In this document: one piece after another, positions 1-6,406 of the stretch
Numbering within the stretch: position 1 is the stretch's first letter
Layout: every line of letters begins with the position of its first letter
Source: an uncultured Prevotella sp.
GTDB taxonomy: Bacteria > Bacteroidota > Bacteroidia > Bacteroidales > Bacteroidaceae
Assembly: GCA_905372445.1 (NCBI GenBank)
Contig: CAJPPF010000055.1
Coordinates: 1 to 12,617, forward strand
Direction: 5' to 3'
DNA length: 12,617 nucleotides
Position numbers and translations under genes: made by a program
Notes under the pieces: generated by a model
What the model saw: the letters and a program-made list of their open reading frames with translations, nothing else
Databases searched by the model: none
What the model was told of the DNA's origin: nothing

Positions 1-230
1 TTCCCGCTTATCGCGCTTATATCCAACGCAACGACAGCGGCGCCAAGCAGCTCTCCATCGTCATCGACGGCGAGACCACCGGCATCGGTGGCGCTACGAA
101 CGGCAGAGCCGACGGTCCGGTGTATGACCTGCAAGGTCGCCGCGTGGCTGACCGCTTAGACGACGCCGCCCGCCACCAGCTGCCCGCAGGCGTTTACATC
201 GTCGGCGGACGGAAGATAATCCTGAAATAA
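1..230 (+). CDS. Partial CDS: C-terminal end of a cell-surface/secreted protein
   Basis: The reading frame enters from the left edge (first full codon at 3) and ends at TAA 228-230, giving 75 residues. It opens with PAYRAYIQ, continues through a TTGIG segment, and ends with VYDLQGRRV and LPAGVYIVGGRKIILK. This pattern (V-Y-D/N-L-x-G-R-x-V, a spacer, then L-P-x-G-V-Y-I-V-x-G-x-K) is the usual C-terminal tail of Prevotella and other Bacteroidales surface proteins and resembles type IX secretion sorting domains. Protein identity and enzymatic role cannot be told because the N-terminal part lies outside the window. The DNA is clearly richer in G+C (roughly 65% by eye) than the housekeeping genes downstream. 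A strong terminator follows 16 bases after the stop. The frame and tail type are firm; export by type IX secretion is inference. Confidence 0.8.
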   Translation, partial: PAYRAYIQRNDSGAKQLSIVIDGETTGIGGATNGRADGPVYDLQGRRVADRLDDAARHQLPAGVYIVGGRKIILK

Positions 231-246
231 ACCGAAATCAATTTTT

Positions 247-279
247 CATCGGGACGCACGCAGCGCCCCGATGTTTTTT
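247..279 (+). terminator. Rho-independent terminator after the surface-protein gene
   Basis: Arms 247-257 (CATCGGGACGC) and 263-273 (GCGCCCCGATG) pair over 11 positions with one A/C mismatch, around the loop ACGCA. Six T residues follow directly (274-279). The hairpin begins 16 bases after the stop codon at 230, so it closes that transcript. Confidence 0.85.
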
Positions 280-280
280 A

Positions 281-379
281 TATCACGCCTCTACGGCTGC
301 CGCCACGACAAATGACGGGAGGCATGTGAACCCCTACGGCTGCCGCCAAGACAGACTGAACATGATAAAATTACGTTCC
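281..379. repeat. Degenerate REP-like fragments and a 23-bp direct repeat
   Basis: This stretch holds decayed pieces of the REP-like family that is intact at 464-487. ATCACGCCTCTACGGCTG (282-299) matches the outer half of the repeat, and GAACATGATAAA followed by ATTACGTTCC (358-379) matches its palindromic core with one extra base. Positions 288-310 and 331-353 are direct copies of one 23-base sequence (core TACGGCTGCCGCCA) with two mismatches, 43 bases apart. Nothing in 280-460 looks coding. Confidence 0.5.
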
Positions 380-463
380 GAATCCCCAGGAAATGGGCAT
401 CGCGTCTCCCCGATAATCCCCACAACCGTATATAATATATATAAGGTGAAAAACAATCCGTCA

Positions 464-493
464 GGCGTAGGGGCGTGATTTATCACGTTCCGC
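464..493 (+). repeat. REP-like palindromic repeat, copy 1
   Basis: The core is CGTGAT-TT-ATCACG (474-487), a perfect 6-bp hairpin with a TT loop, preceded by GGCGTAGGGG and followed by TTCCGC. Bases 464-487 are identical to the reverse complement of 588-611. Further copies lie at 10590-10620 and 12515-12543. Confidence 0.8.
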
Positions 494-586
494 ATCCATG
501 AAACCATGATGAATGATGATTCGAATAAAAACAACAGGCGGAGCCATGCCCAAAACCACGCAATGGACCGAACACAGTGGGCTTAA

Positions 587-611
587 GCGTGATAAATCAC
601 GCCCCTACGCC
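587..611 (-). repeat. REP-like palindromic repeat, copy 2 (inverted to copy 1)
   Basis: The 24 bases at 588-611 are an exact inverted copy of 464-487. The 100 bases between them show no gene. Together the two form a 148-bp inverted pair, as in the bacterial interspersed mosaic arrangement of REP sequences. No target duplication is visible outside the pair, so a cut-and-paste element is not indicated. Confidence 0.8.
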
Positions 612-622
612 ATTCGGAACAT

Positions 623-648
623 GCCGGCAGGAAGTTCTTATGCCGGGC
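623..648 (-). terminator. Weak hairpin downstream of aroB
   Basis: GCCGGCA (623-629) pairs with TGCCGGGC (641-648) with one bulged base and an 11-base loop. It lies about 28 bases beyond the aroB stop in the minus direction. There is no clear U tract after it on the minus strand, so it is only a possible end of the aroB transcript. Confidence 0.25.
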
Positions 649-675
649 TGGTGGCATTATGAGTGTTGCGGTGTG

Positions 676-1725
676 TTATCCCTCGCGGAAGAAGTCGAGC
701 GCTTCTTTTATATCCTCATCAGTGGCTGTCTGGTTGATGAGAACGGACCCGATATTACTTAACAATGTGAAGTTTATCTGTCCGGCATGGTTTTTCTTGT
801 CGTGGGTCATCAGTTCAAGTAACTCGGGATAATCCTTGCAGGTGACACCGAGCCTGCCGTAGTTTCCGCGGATGAAGTTCACCGTCTGTCGCATCTTGTC
901 TGTAGGGAAACCGCTTTTTATTGCTGATAGATATAATTCTACTATCAACCCCCATGCCACGGCATAGCCATGCAGGAGGGACTGACCGTGGCGCATTGCC
1001 CACGACTCAAGGGCATGCCCGGCAGTGTGGCCTACATTCAATGCCTTGCGTATGCCCTGCTCATCAGGGTCTTCGTTGACGATACACTCCTTTATTTCCA
1101 CTGATTCGGCAAGCATCCTGCTCAGTGCGTTCATATCCGGGTTGTCGAGGTTGAAAGTGATGAGGTCTGCCCACATCTTTTCATCAGATATAAGTGCGTG
1201 CTTGAGCATCTCGGCATATCCCGAGAGTATGTTCTCGTGGTCGAGTGTGCGGAGGAAAACGGTGTCGAGAATGACGTGGCGTGAATCGTTGAAAACGCCA
1301 ATCTCGTTCTTCAATGCTCCGAAGTTGATGCCCGTCTTGCCGCCCACGGACGCATCGACCATGGCAAGCAGCGTTGTCGGGATGTTGATGAAGTTGATGC
1401 CTCGCTTGAAGCATGAAGCGGCAAATCCGCCAAGGTCGGTCACCATGCCGCCACCCATATTGATGAGCAGCGAATGGCGTGAGGCGCCGCCGTTCTGCAG
1501 TTCCGTCCATACATGACTGACGGAATCGAGACCTTTGTTGGTGTCGCCCGATGGTATTGTTATCATTTTGACCCATCGCAGACACTCGAACCTCTCTGCC
1601 AACGGCCAGCATAGACGCAGTGAAGTCTCGTCGGTAAGGACAAAGATCCGGTCGTGCTCACACTGGGCTATAGCCTCACATAGCTCTGCCTCAAGGTTGT
1701 TGGAAATGATAACTCTCTGATTCAT
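676..1725 (-). CDS. aroB: 3-dehydroquinate synthase
   Basis: AroB converts 3-deoxy-D-arabino-heptulosonate 7-phosphate to 3-dehydroquinate, the second step of the shikimate pathway, in the cytoplasm with NAD and a divalent metal. The 349-residue protein has the NAD-binding GGGMVTDLGG (91-100), the IPTTLLAMVDASVGGKTGIN block (115-134), and metal ligands at the family positions: Glu172 in SGYAEMLKHA, His233 in NVGHTAGHALE and His252 in LLHGYAVAWG. It ends with DKKNHAGQINF at 309-319. Length is normal for the family. The start at ATG 1725 (MNQRVII) is preferred over the upstream ATG at 1776, because a promoter-like pair at 1743-1773 lies inside the longer version and would give a leader of about 10 nt. 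The gene stands alone on this strand, divergent from the outer-membrane barrel gene. Confidence 0.96.
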   Translation of the reverse strand: MNQRVIISNNLEAELCEAIAQCEHDRIFVLTDETSLRLCWPLAERFECLRWVKMITIPSGDTNKGLDSVSHVWTELQNGGASRHSLLINMGGGMVTDLGGFAASCFKRGINFINIPTTLLAMVDASVGGKTGINFGALKNEIGVFNDSRHVILDTVFLRTLDHENILSGYAEMLKHALISDEKMWADLITFNLDNPDMNALSRMLAESVEIKECIVNEDPDEQGIRKALNVGHTAGHALESWAMRHGQSLLHGYAVAWGLIVELYLSAIKSGFPTDKMRQTVNFIRGNYGRLGVTCKDYPELLELMTHDKKNHAGQINFTLLSNIGSVLINQTATDEDIKEALDFFREG

Positions 1726-1742
1726 CGCGGTTGTTTTGTCTG

Positions 1743-1773
1743 CGAAATTACTGTTTTTTCTTCGTTTTGCCAA
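1743..1773 (-). promoter_or_regulatory. Candidate aroB promoter (Bacteroidetes -33/-7 type)
   Basis: On the minus strand TTG (1773-1771) is followed by exactly 20 bases and then TAATTTCG (1750-1743), one mismatch from the Bacteroidetes -7 consensus TAnnTTTG. Transcription would start near 1736, about 10 nt before the preferred aroB ATG at 1725. Found by eye in an AT-rich divergent region, so moderate confidence. Confidence 0.5.
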
Positions 1774-1789
1774 CATTAATGCAATGTTT

Positions 1790-1820
1790 TTGTATCTTTT
1801 GTCGTATGGCGATATTTTTA
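1790..1820 (+). promoter_or_regulatory. Candidate promoter of the outer-membrane barrel gene
   Basis: TTG (1790-1792) is followed by 20 bases and TATTTTTA (1813-1820), one mismatch from TAnnTTTG. A start near 1827 would leave a leader of about 85 nt before ATG 1914. The leader is AT-rich and shows no strong Shine-Dalgarno, which is usual in Bacteroidetes. Confidence 0.4.
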
Positions 1821-1913
1821 CGCTTCAGGTTAAACCTACTTGATTCTATTGCGTCAAAAAGATGTTTTTGAGGAAAACAACACAAAGAATAGAATAAAAA
1901 CAATACACTACAA

Positions 1914-4900
1914 ATGAGAAAATCGCTAATACTGCTGCTGCTTATGACAGTATCGACAGTTGTCATGGCAGCAGAGCGTAAGATTGACGGTATTATCGTT
2001 GACCGCGACACGAAGGAGGCTGTTGCCATGGCAACGGTACAGCTCCTGACGAGCGACAGCACCTATGTCACCGGCGGACTGACCGATGAGAACGGGCTGT
2101 TCATCATCACGGCACCGGCAAACGGAAAGTATCTGCTCAGAGTATCGAATGTCGGTTATGCTACAATGGTCAAGAAGATAGAGATTGCAGATAACCAGAA
2201 CCTTAACATGGGTAAGCTCGACTTTGCCGAAGAGGCTGTCATGCTCGAGGGCATCACTGCCACGGCAATGGCAAAGAAAGTGGTTGTCGTGGAGGATACA
2301 TTCATTTACAACAGTGCTGCCTACAAGACGCCTGAAGGGTCGGCTGTAGAGGAACTGATACGACTCATCCCCGGTGCAAAGGTAGACGATTCGGGCAATA
2401 TCACTATCAACGGCAAGACAGTGAAGAAAATCAAAATGGACGGCAAGGAGTTCATGAACGGCGACACGCAGACAGCAATAAAGAATCTGCCTACCGCCAT
2501 AGTTGAGCAGGTGAAGGCATATGAGGCTAAAAGCGACCGAAGCCGCATAACGGGCATTGACGACGGTGAGGACGAGATGACACTGGATTTCTCTATTAAG
2601 CGTGGCATGAACAAAGGTGTAATAGGACACCTTGACCTTGGATATGGCACCCACGACCGATATGCAGAGCGAATGATGCTGGGAATGTTTAAGGACAACC
2701 TGAGAATGATGAGTTTTGGCAATTTCAATAATGTCAACAACATTGGCTTTGGCGGTCGCGGCGGAGGGTTCGGTCGCAACCGCAACGGATTGAACACTGC
2801 CAATATGGTCGGCGTGAACTTCAATTACGAGAAAAAAGACCTGTTGAAATGGGACGGTTCCGTTCGATGGAACCACAATACCTCAAATCAATACACCAAG
2901 AGCTCGAGCGAGAACTTCGTCATTGGCAACCGGAGTTTCTCCAACTCGCTGTCGCAAAACTACTCCAAGGACAAGCGTTGGAATGCTCAGATGCGCTTTG
3001 AGTGGACGCCCGACTCGATGACAAACATTTTGTTCCGTCCGTCTTTCAGTTACAGCGATAACGACTCGCGCTCGGGAGGAATAAGTGCAACCTTCGACAA
3101 AGACCCTTTTGAGAATACAGGCTATCGTTATACCGTTGAGCAGATGGACGAGATTCTCGCCGCAATGGAAGCGCTCGGGCTGGCAAAGAACTCACGCACT
3201 AACAGCCAACTCTCGTATGGCGACTCAAAGAATGTGAGAGGAAGGATGCAGATAAACCGCAAACTTAACACCGCCGGTCGTAACATCGGCTTAAATATTG
3301 ATGCCAACTACACGACATCGAATAACAAGTCGCTGTCAACGCAGAACGTACGCCTCTATCAGGTTCAGGACAAAGACTACAGCATAAACCCGAATCGGTC
3401 ATTAGGACGCATATGCTTAGATTTGTTATTACCATCATGCTTCCTTACTGCTTTAGTCCGCTTGCCGGCATCTGCGCTGCCATTTCATCTCGACGTAGCC
3501 CGCTACGCCTTCGATGAAACGTCTGCACATCTGCTCAACAATCGAACAAAATCAGTCAAGGACTCTAATGACCAATTCGGGATAAACAGATGGAATCTAA
3601 CGCCTTCTACAAACTGGAACTACTCGGCAGAACTATTATACAGCGAGCCTATCGCACAGAAGACGTATCTGCAATTCTCATATAAGTTCACTAACAGTTA
3701 CTCGAAGTCTGACCGTTCGACGTATGATTTCAGCGATTTCTCCGCTCTGCCTGCCGACTATGCTCATCTGCTCTCGTCGCTTGGTATAAACAATATCCCC
3801 GATTATCGCCGATGGGACTATTATATACTTAGCAACTATGAGGATTTCTATGACCAGTCGGTGAGCCGCTTTTCAGAGTACAGTAACTACACCCACGATA
3901 TAGAACTGCAGTTTCGCCGTGTACGCGATAACTACAATTTCAACTTCGGTGTGCTCGCACAGCCACAGCATCAAGTGTTCCGCCAACGCTATCTGAGCAC
4001 CACTACCGACCGTGCCCACAGTGTGTTCAATGTCAGTCCTACGGCTGATTTCCGTTATCACTTCACAAAGCAGCATCAGTTGCGGTTCAGATATCGTGGA
4101 CGTACGGCGCAGCCTTCAATGGAAAGCATGCTCGAGATAACCGACAACTCCGACCCGATGAATATCACCGTGGGCAATCCGAACCTTAAGCCGTCGTTTA
4201 CTAACAATTTCAACCTGTTCTATAATAATTATATTACCAGCTATTCACGTAATATCCTATTCGGAATGGGTTTCTCAAACACGCGTAACGCAACGGTTCG
4301 CAGTGTCGCTTATGATAATGTAACTGGTGCACGCACGAATACATATCAGAATATCAATGGTAACTGGAATGCTGATGTATGGGCGGAATACAGCCAGTCG
4401 CTCGACTCTATCGGGCGCTGGTTTGTGACAACTCATCCGGAATATAATTATAGCAACAACGTAGGTCTGGTAGCTCTCAACCGCAATGCCGACCCGCAGA
4501 AGAGCATCACACGTGTTCATAACATCGGTGAGCGCCTGTCAGGCAGTTTCCGTAACAGTTGGTTGAATGTCGATATTGACGGAAATGTTAACTACATTCA
4601 TTCCACAAACGACACCCAGCCGTCAGCAAATCTTGACACTTGGTCGTTCGCTTACGGTGGCAGCATGCAGATAACATTGCCTTGGAACACACAGCTGTCT
4701 ACCGATATGCACATGCGCAGCCGCAGAGGTTATAACGATGCGTCGCTCAATACCAACGAACTGATATGGAACATACAGGTAAGCCAGAGCTTCCTTCGTG
4801 CAAAGAACCTCGTCGTATATCTGCAGTTCTATGATATTCTGCAGAACCAGAGCAACCTTACTCGAGTGATAAACGAGCGTATGCGTAGCGATACGGAGTA

Positions 4901-5093
4901 TAATTCTATCAATTCGTTCGCCATGTTGCGCATCTCTTACCGCTTCCAGACTATGGGTGGAAAGTCGTCGAGAGAGCATATGAGACCTACTGATGGCCGT
5001 CCGGACTTTAGTCGTCCTGAGTTCCGCGGTAGCGGCGGACAGCATGGTAGCGGTGGTCCTCCGCCAGTACACGGTGGCGGCTTTGGCGGATAA
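1914..5093 (+). CDS. Outer-membrane beta-barrel protein (TonB-receptor-like) carrying an in-frame element insertion
   Basis: This 1059-residue protein has a signal peptide (1 to about 20: basic start, LILLLL core, MAA end), a carboxypeptidase-regulatory-like beta-sandwich (about 23-103, with GLTDENGLF and VSNVGYATM), a plug-like region (about 105-230, with LIRLIPGAKVDDSGNITING), and a long barrel rich in aromatic, Asn and Ser residues (about 235-1014). The fit is to the OMP_b-brl_3 / SusC-like class of Bacteroidetes. The substrate cannot be told and no SusD partner is adjacent. The last barrel strand (ISYRFQTM) is followed by a 45-residue Gly/Pro-rich tail. Residues 493-558 are foreign: they are encoded by a 193-bp mobile element plus its target duplication. 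Without them the sequence reads DYSIN-RWNLTPSTNWNYSAE, a normal barrel segment, and the protein is 993 residues. The gene is closed by the hairpin at 5114-5149. Confidence 0.88.
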   Translation: MRKSLILLLLMTVSTVVMAAERKIDGIIVDRDTKEAVAMATVQLLTSDSTYVTGGLTDENGLFIITAPANGKYLLRVSNVGYATMVKKIEIADNQNLNMGKLDFAEEAVMLEGITATAMAKKVVVVEDTFIYNSAAYKTPEGSAVEELIRLIPGAKVDDSGNITINGKTVKKIKMDGKEFMNGDTQTAIKNLPTAIVEQVKAYEAKSDRSRITGIDDGEDEMTLDFSIKRGMNKGVIGHLDLGYGTHDRYAERMMLGMFKDNLRMMSFGNFNNVNNIGFGGRGGGFGRNRNGLNTANMVGVNFNYEKKDLLKWDGSVRWNHNTSNQYTKSSSENFVIGNRSFSNSLSQNYSKDKRWNAQMRFEWTPDSMTNILFRPSFSYSDNDSRSGGISATFDKDPFENTGYRYTVEQMDEILAAMEALGLAKNSRTNSQLSYGDSKNVRGRMQINRKLNTAGRNIGLNIDANYTTSNNKSLSTQNVRLYQVQDKDYSINPNRSLGRICLDLLLPSCFLTALVRLPASALPFHLDVARYAFDETSAHLLNNRTKSVKDSNDQFGINRWNLTPSTNWNYSAELLYSEPIAQKTYLQFSYKFTNSYSKSDRSTYDFSDFSALPADYAHLLSSLGINNIPDYRRWDYYILSNYEDFYDQSVSRFSEYSNYTHDIELQFRRVRDNYNFNFGVLAQPQHQVFRQRYLSTTTDRAHSVFNVSPTADFRYHFTKQHQLRFRYRGRTAQPSMESMLEITDNSDPMNITVGNPNLKPSFTNNFNLFYNNYITSYSRNILFGMGFSNTRNATVRSVAYDNVTGARTNTYQNINGNWNADVWAEYSQSLDSIGRWFVTTHPEYNYSNNVGLVALNRNADPQKSITRVHNIGERLSGSFRNSWLNVDIDGNVNYIHSTNDTQPSANLDTWSFAYGGSMQITLPWNTQLSTDMHMRSRRGYNDASLNTNELIWNIQVSQSFLRAKNLVVYLQFYDILQNQSNLTRVINERMRSDTEYNSINSFAMLRISYRFQTMGGKSSREHMRPTDGRPDFSRPEFRGSGGQHGSGGPPPVHGGGFGG
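3384..3388 (+). repeat. Target-site duplication, left copy (ATAAA)
   Basis: ATAAA lies directly before the left terminal inverted repeat and is repeated at 3582-3586 directly after the right one. This is the 5-bp duplication expected from a DDE-type transposition event. Confidence 0.85.
3389..3581. mobile_element. 193-bp MITE-like element inserted in-frame in the barrel gene
   Basis: The ends are 17-bp terminal inverted repeats, CCCGAATCGGTCATTAG (3389-3405) and CTAATGACCAATTCGGG (3565-3581), with one mismatch. A 5-bp duplication (ATAAA) flanks them. The subterminal regions also resemble each other in inverted form (GATTTGTT left, GATTTTGTT right). The centre holds a hairpin: TTTCATC (3483-3489) with GATGAAA (3513-3519), and CGTAG (3494-3498) with CTACG (3503-3507). 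There is no transposase, so it is non-autonomous. Element plus duplication is 198 bp, so the host frame is kept, and the host-frame reading has no stop. A second copy begins at 12565. The parent insertion sequence is not in this window. Confidence 0.88.
3453..3530 (-). other. 25-codon ORF inside the element, antisense to the host gene
   Basis: On the minus strand an ATG at 3530 opens a 25-residue frame (begins MCRRFIEGVAGYVEMKW, rich in Arg) ending in TAA at 3455-3453. It covers the GC-richer centre of the element and its hairpin. It could be a remnant of a coding region of the parent element or a chance frame. There is no evidence of expression. Confidence 0.25.
3582..3586 (+). repeat. Target-site duplication, right copy (ATAAA)
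   Basis: Matches 3384-3388 exactly and abuts the GGG end of the right inverted repeat. The host reading frame resumes here as I-N-R-W. Confidence 0.85.
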
Positions 5094-5113
5094 AGCTAAT
5101 AATGTAATATAAC

Positions 5114-5149
5114 AATAAACCCAAATCTGACAACCGATTTGGGTTTATT
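5114..5149. terminator. Bidirectional terminator between convergent genes
   Basis: Bases 5114-5127 and 5136-5149 form a perfect 14-bp inverted repeat (AATAAACCCAAATC arm) with an 8-base loop. Both sides are AT-rich, so the hairpin can end the barrel-gene transcript on the plus strand and the S4-protein transcript on the minus strand. The minus-strand stop codon at 5145-5147 lies inside the hairpin. Confidence 0.8.
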
Positions 5150-5588
5150 CGTCGAAATCAAATTCATCGTACTCGTCGTCGTCAAAGCCGAAAGTCATTG
5201 GTTCGATGAAGTTGTCGAGTGCACGACGCTCTTTCTTCGTAGGACGGCCGGTGCCACGGGCACGGTCGATGAATCCGCTGATGCGCGACATCTCAAGCAA
5301 TTCATACTGCTTGGCGTCGGTCACATTCTCATAGACTTCTGCAACGAGCTTCGCACCCACACGCTGCTCTATGCAGTTGAGAATCTTGAAAGAGTAGGTG
5401 ACAGGCGGTTTCTTTACCGATATAATATCCCCAATCTTGACCGTTGATGAAGGCTTCAGGTTTATATTGCCTTTTCTTATACGGTTGTTCTTGCAGGCAT
5501 TCGCCGCAATGGTGCGGGTCTTGAATATTCGTGCTGCCCATAACCACTTGTCAAGACGTGCTTCGGAATGTATCTTTAGTTCTGCCAT
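5145..5588 (-). CDS. hslR: S4-domain RNA-binding protein, Hsp15 (HslR) family
   Basis: The protein has 147 residues. An S4 RNA-binding domain occupies about residues 8-70: ARLDKWLWAARIFKTRTIAANAC, then a G-N-I-N-L-K-P-S segment and VKIGDIISV. This is the signature of the Hsp15 family, which in E. coli binds stalled 50S subunits that still carry peptidyl-tRNA. A basic linker (GRPTKKERRALDNF, about 114-127) follows, and the tail is very acidic (DDDEYDEFDFDE). The start ATG at 5588 lies 10 bases after the pth stop on the same strand, so the two are probably co-transcribed. That fits a shared job in rescuing stalled translation, since Pth hydrolyses peptidyl-tRNA. Family assignment is strong; the exact role is inferred from E. 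coli. Confidence 0.88.
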   Translation of the reverse strand: MAELKIHSEARLDKWLWAARIFKTRTIAANACKNNRIRKGNINLKPSSTVKIGDIISVKKPPVTYSFKILNCIEQRVGAKLVAEVYENVTDAKQYELLEMSRISGFIDRARGTGRPTKKERRALDNFIEPMTFGFDDDEYDEFDFDE

Positions 5589-5598
5589 AGTGATACCT

Positions 5599-6204
5599 TT
5601 ATTTCTTTTCTTCCCCTTCGTTATGGGCGGTTTTCGCCTGTTTCTTGTTGTTATATTGATTCATCGTGCGCTCCACTCCCTGCATCACAAAACTTTCTAT
5701 CACATCGCAAGCCTGTTCTATACATGGGTCGAGCGCTTCTCTCTCCTCTGCGGAGAACTTTCCGAGCACCCAGTCCACCTGTCCGCCTTGGTTGAAGGCG
5801 TTGCCGATGCCTATTCTCAGCCGTGCATAGTCCTGACCGATAAGTTGCTGAATATGTCCTAAACCGTTGTGCCCTCCGTTTGAACCCTTGCCTTTCAGTC
5901 GTATGGTGCCCACCGGCAGTGCCAGTTCGTCGGAGATTACAAGCAACCGTACGTTGTCGATGTTCTCTTTGTTCAACCAGTAACGCACGGCATTACCACT
6001 AAGATTCATATATGTAGTAGGCTTCAGCAGGAATAGCTTGCGTCCTCGCAGACTTGTCTCAGCTACGAAGCCATATCGTTTGTCCTCAAAGGCGACGCCT
6101 TTCTTCTCTGCAAAGGTATCGAGCACCATCCAGCCGGCATTGTGTCGTGTCTCGTGATATTCGGCTCCGGGGTTGCCCAGACCGACTATTAGATATTTGT
6201 CCAT
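5599..6204 (-). CDS. pth: Peptidyl-tRNA hydrolase
   Basis: Pth releases peptides from peptidyl-tRNA that has dropped off the ribosome, recycling the tRNA in the cytoplasm. The 201-residue protein begins MDKYLIVGLGNPGAEYHETRHN and carries the known functional residues: Asn11 (GNPG), catalytic His21 (RHNAG), Asn67 (TYMNLSG), Asp92 (SDELALPVG) and Asn113 (GGHNGL). The C-terminal 20 or so residues are Lys/Glu/Asn-rich and probably disordered. The ATG at 6204 fits the family N-terminus; a longer frame from 6252 adds 16 residues with no similarity and was not chosen. The S4-domain gene follows after 10 bases and rplY lies upstream, making a translation-related cluster. A terminator at 6345-6372 separates pth from rplY, so a promoter within 6205-6340 is expected, but none was recognised. 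Confidence 0.96.
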   Translation of the reverse strand: MDKYLIVGLGNPGAEYHETRHNAGWMVLDTFAEKKGVAFEDKRYGFVAETSLRGRKLFLLKPTTYMNLSGNAVRYWLNKENIDNVRLLVISDELALPVGTIRLKGKGSNGGHNGLGHIQQLIGQDYARLRIGIGNAFNQGGQVDWVLGKFSAEEREALDPCIEQACDVIESFVMQGVERTMNQYNNKKQAKTAHNEGEEKK

Positions 6205-6319
6205 CTCGTTTTGTTTTGATGTATGTGACTCATATAACCTGCTTGACCCCAAACCGGGACCATATTATGTTTTCCACTCAACTTTCTGTATTCTCTATTA
6301 TACTCGGATAAGGGAAAAT

Positions 6320-6387
6320 CAGATGAAATGTTTTCTTAAAAGCAAGGACCGACCTCGTTGGAGACCGGTCCTATTCTTTTTCATCTG
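6320..6387 (-). terminator. Terminator of rplY, with a nested outer inverted repeat
   Basis: The inner hairpin pairs 6345-6356 with 6361-6372 (12 pairs, two of them G-U, loop 6357-6360). On the minus strand it is followed by TTGCTTTT, so it terminates rplY transcripts. An outer perfect 9-bp inverted repeat, CAGATGAAA (6320-6328) with TTTCATCTG (6379-6387), encloses it and could extend the structure. Confidence 0.8.
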
Positions 6388-6406
6388 TTGGACAGACTTT
6401 TTTCGA

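Noticed and set aside
577..762. 61-codon plus-strand ORF starting in REP copy 2
   Set aside because: It begins inside the repeat and ends inside aroB on the other strand; no promoter or motif.
1025..1516. 163-codon plus-strand ORF inside aroB
   Set aside because: Fully antisense to a well-supported aroB; composition is that of a shadow frame (Ser-rich, no domain).
1726..1776. Longer aroB start (ATG 1776)
   Set aside because: The added 17 residues do not match AroB N-termini and would overlap the candidate promoter.
1926..2876. 316-codon minus-strand ORF opposite the barrel gene
   Set aside because: Antisense to a clear signal-peptide/plug region; His/Cys/Val-rich with no recognisable motif.
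3384..3586. Barrel gene as a pseudogene because of the insertion
   Set aside because: The reading frame is intact through the element and to the normal end; nothing indicates loss of coding ability.
5398..5862. 154-codon plus-strand ORF across the hslR/pth junction
   Set aside because: It overlaps two convincing minus-strand genes and has no family-like features.
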